A stretch of 5,205 nucleotides of DNA, taken from Candidatus Avoscillospira stercoripullorum. Its GTDB lineage: Bacteria; Bacillota; Clostridia; Oscillospirales; Oscillospiraceae. The stretch spans positions 1 through 5,205 of the forward strand of contig DVGD01000218.1 in NCBI GenBank assembly GCA_018712905.1. The letters run 5' to 3'. A program made the translations under genes and the position numbers. Shown piece after piece: positions 1 through 5,205 of the stretch. Position 1 is the first letter of the stretch. Each line of letters begins with the position of its first letter. The notes beneath the pieces were generated by a model. The model ran no database searches and was not told the DNA's origin. It was given only the letters and a program-made list of their open reading frames with translations.

Positions 1-1025
<1,025 letters not shown>

Positions 1026-1084
1026 GGGTAGTTCCTCCTATGTATCAATGCTGCTCAGCGTTGAAGTTCACATAATTATACTCC

Positions 1085-1116
1085 ATTATAATATCGCGTT
1101 CTCTGTTCCAGGTCAA
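1085..1116 (-). promoter_or_regulatory. Predicted sigma-70/sigma-A promoter for ftsZ
   Basis: Read on the minus strand, TTGACC (1116-1111) matches the -35 consensus at five of six positions. After a 17-nt spacer comes TATTAT (1093-1088), and an overlapping perfect TATAAT lies at 1090-1085 with a less favourable 20-nt spacer. Transcription would be expected to begin near 1081, giving an untranslated leader of roughly 55 nt that ends in the AGGAGG site of ftsZ. The region is strikingly A+T-rich against G+C-rich coding surroundings, and a second TATAAT occurs at 1080-1075. The prediction rests on motif match and position; no terminator was seen before it, so read-through from ftsQ probably also contributes to ftsZ expression. 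Confidence 0.6.
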
Positions 1117-1151
1117 TAGAAAATCGTGAATTCTCCCTAAAAAAATCCAGT

Positions 1152-1943
1152 TTACTCCCACTCCCGGAAGCGCGCCACACGCTTTTCATCAAAGGTGAGG
1201 TCGATGGTGCCAGAAAGCGCTGGATCCAGCTCCTCCAGGACGGCCTGGAGATACTGAATCTTATAGGAAAGCTCATCGGTACCGCCGAGCAGGATCTGAT
1301 ACTGCTCGCCGCAGAGAAGCTCGATGTCGTAGGTTTTTTCCACGTTGATGGTGGTGATCTTCTCCATGAGGCCGGTGCCCTCCATGGCGCCCACAATCTC
1401 CAGCGCCGCGGTCATGGCGTCCTCCTGGCCTTCGCTGGCCACTGCCGCCTCGCCGGTCTGGGGATTGACCAGGGTAAAGCCCTGCATCTCCACCACCTGG
1501 CCGGTAAAATTGTCAATGGAGCTTCCCAGCACGCGGCCTTCGGTGTTAATATACCACTTGCCGCCCACGTCGGCCTCCACCAGTCCGGCAATCTGGCTCT
1601 CCTCCACCTGGATGACCACGGTGTCGGGGAGAATACGCCCCACGCTCACCTTCTGAACATAGGGAAGCTGTGCCTGGATGCTGCCGGCCACGGCCTCGCG
1701 GTTGAGCATAAAGAGGTTATCCCCGGGCGAGATCCCGGAGGCGTTGGCCACCTGCTCCCAGGAGTAGATGCTGTTGCCCTGCACCTCCACGGTGCGGATG
1801 CGGAAGAAGATTGCCACGCCCAGCACGATGGCCACCACCACGGCGACCATGATGAGAAGCCTTCCGATGACACCTGTATGAAGTTCCCGGCGGCGGCCGG
1901 CACGTCTAGCCCGGCGGCGCGCCGAATTGCGCATATTTGCCAT
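1152..1943 (-). CDS. ftsQ: Cell division protein FtsQ/DivIB
   Basis: This 263-residue protein has the bitopic FtsQ/DivIB plan. FtsQ/DivIB is a divisome scaffold that, in the known family, binds FtsB/DivIC and FtsL and helps control septal synthesis. The cytoplasmic N-terminus is highly basic (nine arginines in the first 19 residues). One membrane helix spans about 27-48. A POTRA domain follows at about 50-117, beginning RTVEVQGNSIYSWEQV and including the typical LPYVQKVSVGRILPDTVVI region. The extracellular beta domain runs to the end, with YINTEGRVL (131-139) and a terminal GTIDLTFDEKRVARF block (245-259). The start chosen is ATG at 1943, because GGAGG at 1949-1953 sits just upstream; an in-frame ATG at 1955 would add four residues but has no ribosome site. 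It lies 43 nt after murA. In Bacillus nomenclature this would be divIB. Confidence 0.93.
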   Translation of the reverse strand: MANMRNSARRRARRAGRRRELHTGVIGRLLIMVAVVVAIVLGVAIFFRIRTVEVQGNSIYSWEQVANASGISPGDNLFMLNREAVAGSIQAQLPYVQKVSVGRILPDTVVIQVEESQIAGLVEADVGGKWYINTEGRVLGSSIDNFTGQVVEMQGFTLVNPQTGEAAVASEGQEDAMTAALEIVGAMEGTGLMEKITTINVEKTYDIELLCGEQYQILLGGTDELSYKIQYLQAVLEELDPALSGTIDLTFDEKRVARFREWE

Positions 1944-1986
1944 GTTTACCTCCATAAGGGGGAGACTTGCTCCGACTTACAGAGTA

Positions 1987-3288
1987 TTATACACCATGGC
2001 AGGGAAAATTTCCAGTCGTATTCTTTCCCACGCCGCCGTCGGCCTCCGAAAGGGTGACGCCCAGGGCGCGGAGCTTTCCTTCCAGATTATCATACCCCCG
2101 CCGCAGGTGTTTTATCCCATAAATCGTGCTGACTCCCGGCGCCTGGAGGGCGGCAATCACCAGCGCCGCAGCGCCCCGGAGATCTGTCCCCGTCACGGTG
2201 GCCGGGCGCAGAGACGCCACGCCCCGCACCAGCGCCGCGGAGCCCTCCGTCTCGATCTCCGCGCCAAAGCGCCGGAGCTGGGGTACGTGGGCAAAGCGCC
2301 GCTCGAAAATCGTCTCGGAAAAGCGGCAAGACCCCTCCATGCGCAATAGTGCCGCCATCATGGGCGCCTGGACGTCGGTGGGAAAGCCGGGGTAAGGCGC
2401 TGTTTCGATGGCGGGGGGAGCCTTGCGCCGTCCCTGGGCGCGGAGGGTGATACATTTCCGGCTCCAGCAGAGCTCACACCCCGCGCCGGTGAGCACATCC
2501 AGCACTGGCGTCAGGTGCCGCCCGTCGGCGCCGTGGAGGCAAATCTCTCCGCCGCAGCCGGCGCAGGCACACAAAAAGGTGGCCGCCTCAATGCGGTCGG
2601 GCATCACCGTGTAGGTGGCGCCGGAGAGGGGCGCGCCGCCCCGGATGGTCAGCGTATCGGTGCCGATTCCCGAGATTTCCCCGCCCATGGCCTGGAGAAA
2701 ATGCGCCAAATCCGCGATTTCCGGCTCTTTGGCCGCATTCTGGAGCACCACCGTGCCTTTGCAGCCCATGGAGGCCAGAAGCACATTTTCCGTTGCTCCC
2801 ACGCTTGGAAATTGCAGCTCAATGGTGGCGCCGTGGAGGGCGGGTGCCTCGCAGCAGATCTCCCCCTCCCACAAGACCACTGAGGCGCCCATGCGCGCCA
2901 AGGCGTCTAAGTGGAGGTCGATGGGACGCCTGCCCAGGGGACAGCCGCCGGGCATGGTCATGGAGGCCTCGCCGAAGCGCGCCAGGAGGGCGCCGAGAAA
3001 CAGCACCGACGCCCGCATCTTGCCCATGAGGTCGGCGGGAATGACGGTACCGACGGCGAGGCGGGTGTCCACCAGCAGGGTGTTCCCCCGCCGGGTCACG
3101 CGGCCGCCCAGGCACCGGATGATGGCGGCGGCCAGGCGCACGTCGGCAATATCCGGGCAGTTATGTAGGCAGTATTCGTCCCCGTGGAGCATGGTGGCAG
3201 CCAGAATGGGCAGCACCGCATTCTTTGCGCCGCTGATGGTGATTTCCCCCGAAAGGGGCTTCCCTCCGTGCACAATCAGAGCGTCCAT
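1987..3288 (-). CDS. murA: UDP-N-acetylglucosamine 1-carboxyvinyltransferase MurA
   Basis: MurA transfers enolpyruvate from phosphoenolpyruvate to UDP-GlcNAc in the cytoplasm, the first committed step of peptidoglycan synthesis. The 433 residues show the family's key positions: K22 and N23 in SGAKNAVLP; the mobile-loop cysteine C116 in PGGCPLGRRP, the residue that fosfomycin alkylates; D305 in PYPGFPTDVQAP, the proposed general base; and R331 and R397, the latter in RRGYD. The active-site cysteine suggests intrinsic fosfomycin sensitivity at the target level. Two features are unusual: sixteen cysteines, including clusters at 240-250 and 271-279, and a C-terminal tail about 14 residues longer than the 419-residue E. 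coli enzyme. The start is ATG at 3288, with GGAGGA at 3295-3300 as ribosome site. That site is buried in a long hairpin. The gene sits between murG and ftsQ, where Bacillus subtilis has murB. Confidence 0.96.
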   Translation of the reverse strand: MDALIVHGGKPLSGEITISGAKNAVLPILAATMLHGDEYCLHNCPDIADVRLAAAIIRCLGGRVTRRGNTLLVDTRLAVGTVIPADLMGKMRASVLFLGALLARFGEASMTMPGGCPLGRRPIDLHLDALARMGASVVLWEGEICCEAPALHGATIELQFPSVGATENVLLASMGCKGTVVLQNAAKEPEIADLAHFLQAMGGEISGIGTDTLTIRGGAPLSGATYTVMPDRIEAATFLCACAGCGGEICLHGADGRHLTPVLDVLTGAGCELCWSRKCITLRAQGRRKAPPAIETAPYPGFPTDVQAPMMAALLRMEGSCRFSETIFERRFAHVPQLRRFGAEIETEGSAALVRGVASLRPATVTGTDLRGAAALVIAALQAPGVSTIYGIKHLRRGYDNLEGKLRALGVTLSEADGGVGKNTTGNFPCHGV

Positions 3289-3293
3289 AGTCT

Positions 3294-3335
3294 CTCCTCC
3301 GCTTTTTTGCCATCCTATGCAACAAAGCGGAGGAG
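3294..3335 (-). promoter_or_regulatory. Hairpin sequestering the murA ribosome binding site
   Basis: In the minus-strand transcript CUCCUCCGCUUU (3335-3324) pairs perfectly over 12 bp with AAAGCGGAGGAG (3305-3294). One G-A mismatch follows (3323/3306), then four more pairs (UUGC 3322-3319 with GCAA 3310-3307), closing on an 8-nt loop (3318-3311). The 3' arm contains the entire GGAGGAG Shine-Dalgarno of murA, whose ATG is at 3288. The hairpin begins 19 nt after the murG stop codon, so a ribosome terminating on murG should not fully unfold it. There is no U tract after the 3' arm, which argues against an intrinsic terminator. The structure is read directly from the sequence. A role as translational brake, coupling element or RNA switch is inferred. 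Confidence 0.65.
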
Positions 3336-3354
3336 GGTGCGAAAGGAGGCGACG

Positions 3355-4482
3355 CTAGGCGTTACCTCCTGCCAGGGTGCGCATGACCTCAAAAATCTGC
3401 TCGGCGGCGTCCACCACGGCCAGGCGGCGGGCGGCCATGCGCATCTCCTTGAGGCGCTGCTCGTCTTCCAAGAGGGATTTGGCGGTTTCATAGAGGCTGT
3501 CGCCGTCGCATTCATTCTCCCGCAGCACCACCGCCGCGCCGTGGGCTTCCAAGACCCGAGCGTTCTTCTCCTGGTGGTTGTCGGTGACGTTGGGCGAGGG
3601 AATCATGATGCACGGCGTCCCCGAGGCGCAGACCTCGCTGATGGTGGCAGCCCCGGCGCGGCAGATGATGAGATCCGCCGCCGCCATGAGCTCGGGCATG
3701 TTGAAGATATACTCCCGCATGTCAAGCTGGGGATACCGCTCCAGCTCCAGCCCCTGCTGGCGGACGTAGGCCGGCATCCACCGCCAGCCGTAGGAGCCCG
3801 TGGCGTGGACGTGGTGATAGCGGCCGTCCTTGGCCTCCAAGACCATGAAGCGGGCAATTTTTTTATTCATCTCCCGGGCGCCCAGGCTCCCCCAGGCCGA
3901 GATGATGAGCTTCTCCTCCCCCAGCCCCAGCGCCTTCCGGGCGGCGGTGCGGTCGCCGTAGAGGAACTCGCTTCGCACCGGCGTGCCGGTGACGATGACC
4001 TTCTCGGGGTTGGGGTAGTGCTCCTGGCAGTCCGGGAAGGACACCATGATCCGATCCATGTCCTTGGCCACCATGCGGGTGGTGAGGCCGGGCACGGCGT
4101 TGGATTCGTGCACCGCCGTGGGGATGCCCAGCTTGGCGCCCATGTGGAGCGCCGGGTAGCTGGCATAGCCGCCGGTGCCCACGATGACGTCGGGGGCAAA
4201 GTCCCGGATGATCCGCTTGGCCTTGCGCATGGAGCCGGCCATATGGCAGGCGGTGGTGACGTTGTGCCAGATGCCCGCCGGGGTGAGCTTTCGCTGGAAG
4301 TTGGAGATTTTAATGGTCTCCAGGTCGAAGCCCTCCCGGGGCACCAACTTGTTTTCCATGCCGTCCTCGGCGCCGATGAAGAGGATCCGGCTGTCCGGGA
4401 TGCGCTCCTTTAAGAGCTTCGCCACGGAGATGGCGGGGTTGATGTGGCCGCCGGTGCCGCCGCAGGTGAAGATGACGTTCAT
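3355..4482 (-). CDS. murG: Undecaprenyldiphospho-muramoylpentapeptide beta-N-acetylglucosaminyltransferase MurG
   Basis: MurG is a GT-B fold, membrane-associated glycosyltransferase. It adds GlcNAc from UDP-GlcNAc to lipid I on the cytoplasmic face, producing lipid II. The 375 residues include the first glycine loop GGTGGHINP (8-16), the second loop GTGGYASYP (102-110) and HESN (125-128). In the C-terminal donor-binding domain are RAGAATISE (275-283), with the family's donor-binding glutamate at 283, and NHQEKNA (302-308). The third glycine loop reads WGSLGAR (197-203), where E. coli has GGSQGAR. The start is ATG at 4482, giving the typical MNVIFTCGGTGGH beginning; GGAGG at 4488-4492 lies 5 nt upstream. 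A TTG at 4494 could add four residues but overlaps that ribosome site. It begins 12 nt after the ftsW stop, which suggests an operon with tight translational coupling. Confidence 0.97.
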   Translation of the reverse strand: MNVIFTCGGTGGHINPAISVAKLLKERIPDSRILFIGAEDGMENKLVPREGFDLETIKISNFQRKLTPAGIWHNVTTACHMAGSMRKAKRIIRDFAPDVIVGTGGYASYPALHMGAKLGIPTAVHESNAVPGLTTRMVAKDMDRIMVSFPDCQEHYPNPEKVIVTGTPVRSEFLYGDRTAARKALGLGEEKLIISAWGSLGAREMNKKIARFMVLEAKDGRYHHVHATGSYGWRWMPAYVRQQGLELERYPQLDMREYIFNMPELMAAADLIICRAGAATISEVCASGTPCIMIPSPNVTDNHQEKNARVLEAHGAAVVLRENECDGDSLYETAKSLLEDEQRLKEMRMAARRLAVVDAAEQIFEVMRTLAGGNA

Positions 4483-4494
4483 GGATGCCTCCAA

Positions 4495-5205
4495 TCAAAG
4501 AAGAAGCTGATTGTTGCTCTGGCGGGAGACGCTCAACACAAGTCCCATCTCAAAAAGCTGCAGGAGCAGCGCCGTGCCGCCGTAGGAGAAGAAGGGCAAG
4601 GAGATGCCTGTTGCGGGGAGGAAGTTGGTCACCACGCCGATGTTGAAGAAGACCTGCAAGGCCAAAAGGGTGGTGAGGCCGCCCACCATCAGCGCGCCGA
4701 AGCGATCCCGGGCGTGCATGGCGATCCAGTAGCCCCGAATGATGAGCAGCACGAACAGCAGCAGCACCACCATGGCGCCCACAAAGCCCAGCTCCTCGCA
4801 GACAATGGCGAAGATATAGTCGTTGTGCTCCTCGGGGAGGTACAGATATTTCTGCCGCCCCCGTCCCAGCCCCAGACCCATGAGGCCGCCGGAGCCGATG
4901 GCATAGAGGGACTGGACGATCTGATAGCCGTTGTCCGAGGCGTCGGCCCAGGGATCCTGCCAGGCGACGATTCGATCCGAGGCGTAGCCCATGAATTTGA
5001 GGTAAATAAAGCCGAACACCGCCGCCACGCCAAGTCCCAAGGCAAACCACTTGAGCTCCGTGCCGCCTAAGAACATCATGGCCGCGCCCACGCAGAAGAT
5101 GATGATGATGGCCGAGAAGTGAGGCTCCAGCACCAAAAGCAATGCGATGACGCCCAAAATCGCCGCAAAGGGCAAAACGCCGTAGCGGAAGGTTTTCATC
5201 TTGTC
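4495..5205 (-). CDS. ftsW: SEDS-family peptidoglycan polymerase FtsW/SpoVE (5' end outside window)
   Basis: This is the C-terminal 236 residues of a SEDS glycosyltransferase, a multi-pass membrane protein that polymerises lipid II together with a class B penicillin-binding protein. The family is usually near 370-400 residues, so roughly the first third is missing. Visible family features (numbered from the window edge) are EPHFSA (27-32), the segment YLPEEHNDYIFAIVCEELG (122-140) and TGISLPFFSYGGTALL (199-214), followed by LSVSR (224-228). The aspartate at 129 in HNDYIF corresponds to the essential extracellular SEDS aspartate. Hydrophobic segments lie near 8-25, 32-47, 53-70, 141-157, 169-190 and 205-226. 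The first in-frame ATG, at 5199, is almost certainly internal. FtsW (division) and SpoVE (spore cortex) cannot be separated from this fragment; in Bacillus subtilis the copy beside murG is spoVE. Confidence 0.93.
   Translation of the reverse strand, partial: DKMKTFRYGVLPFAAILGVIALLLVLEPHFSAIIIIFCVGAAMMFLGGTELKWFALGLGVAAVFGFIYLKFMGYASDRIVAWQDPWADASDNGYQIVQSLYAIGSGGLMGLGLGRGRQKYLYLPEEHNDYIFAIVCEELGFVGAMVVLLLFVLLIIRGYWIAMHARDRFGALMVGGLTTLLALQVFFNIGVVTNFLPATGISLPFFSYGGTALLLQLFEMGLVLSVSRQSNNQLLL

Noticed and set aside
1117..1151. Terminator after ftsQ
   Set aside because: The short T-run just after the stop codon (1140-1146) is not preceded by a stable stem, and the potential arms nearby are about 4 bp.
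1944..1986. Possible small switch before ftsQ: GGAG (1973-1970), CTCC (1964-1961) and the ribosome site GGAGG (1953-1949) could pair alternately
   Set aside because: The pairings are only 4 bp and could easily occur by chance in a G+C-rich genome.
3163..3313. Short open frame starting at an ATG in the hairpin loop (3313) and overlapping murA out of frame
   Set aside because: There is no ribosome site at suitable distance, and the arginine-rich product has no support. It would be worth considering only if the hairpin proves regulatory.
3294..3335. Reading the murG-murA hairpin as an intrinsic transcription terminator
   Set aside because: No T-run follows the stem on either strand, and the minus-strand 3' arm runs into the murA start codon within a few bases. 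The A tract is inside the stem and not downstream of it.
2615..3358. Plus-strand open frames opposite murA, and 4444-5070 opposite ftsW
   Set aside because: They are antisense shadows. The real frames on the minus strand carry full family motifs.
3184..4413. Plus-strand open frame of 409 codons across the murA start and murG
   Set aside because: It lies antisense to two strongly recognised genes. Its translation is a low-complexity G/H/A/D-rich product with no family resemblance, as expected for a stop-poor antisense frame in G+C-rich DNA.
5197..5199. ATG at 5199 as the true ftsW start
   Set aside because: The frame stays open to the window edge, there is no ribosome site, and starting here would remove conserved N-terminal membrane helices of the SEDS fold.

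Overview
The window is one co-directional stretch of the division and cell wall (dcw) cluster, and every gene is on the minus strand. In transcription order it reads ftsW/spoVE (5' end outside the window), murG, murA, ftsQ/divIB, ftsZ (3' end outside the window). The sequence suggests a G+C-rich, low-oxygen-type member of the Clostridia (Firmicutes), perhaps an Oscillospiraceae-like lineage. The reasons are the Gram-positive-type FtsW and DivIB proteins, strong GGAGG/AGGAGG ribosome binding sites, murA next to murG, G/C-ending codons and a cysteine-rich MurA. The lineage is an inference from gene order and protein style, not from a database match.

Layout by position: 1-1025 ftsZ (partial); 1026-1151 a 126-nt gap with a good sigma-70-type promoter for ftsZ; 1152-1943 ftsQ/divIB; 1944-1986 a short gap; 1987-3288 murA; 3289-3354 a 66-nt gap filled mostly by a long, near-perfect hairpin that buries the murA ribosome binding site; 3355-4482 murG; 4483-4494 a 12-nt gap; 4495-5205 ftsW/spoVE (partial). 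No gap exceeds 126 nt. No RNA genes, mobile elements, CRISPR arrays or convincing terminators were seen.

The products work together. MurA makes the first committed cytoplasmic precursor (UDP-GlcNAc-enolpyruvate). MurG completes lipid II at the membrane. The SEDS protein FtsW/SpoVE polymerises lipid II into glycan. FtsQ/DivIB is a bitopic divisome scaffold, and FtsZ forms the ring that organises them. No ftsA gene lies between ftsQ and ftsZ.

The gene content is ordinary and I do not see an undescribed multi-gene system. The most interesting signal is regulatory: the murG-murA intergenic hairpin, whose 3' arm is the murA Shine-Dalgarno sequence.
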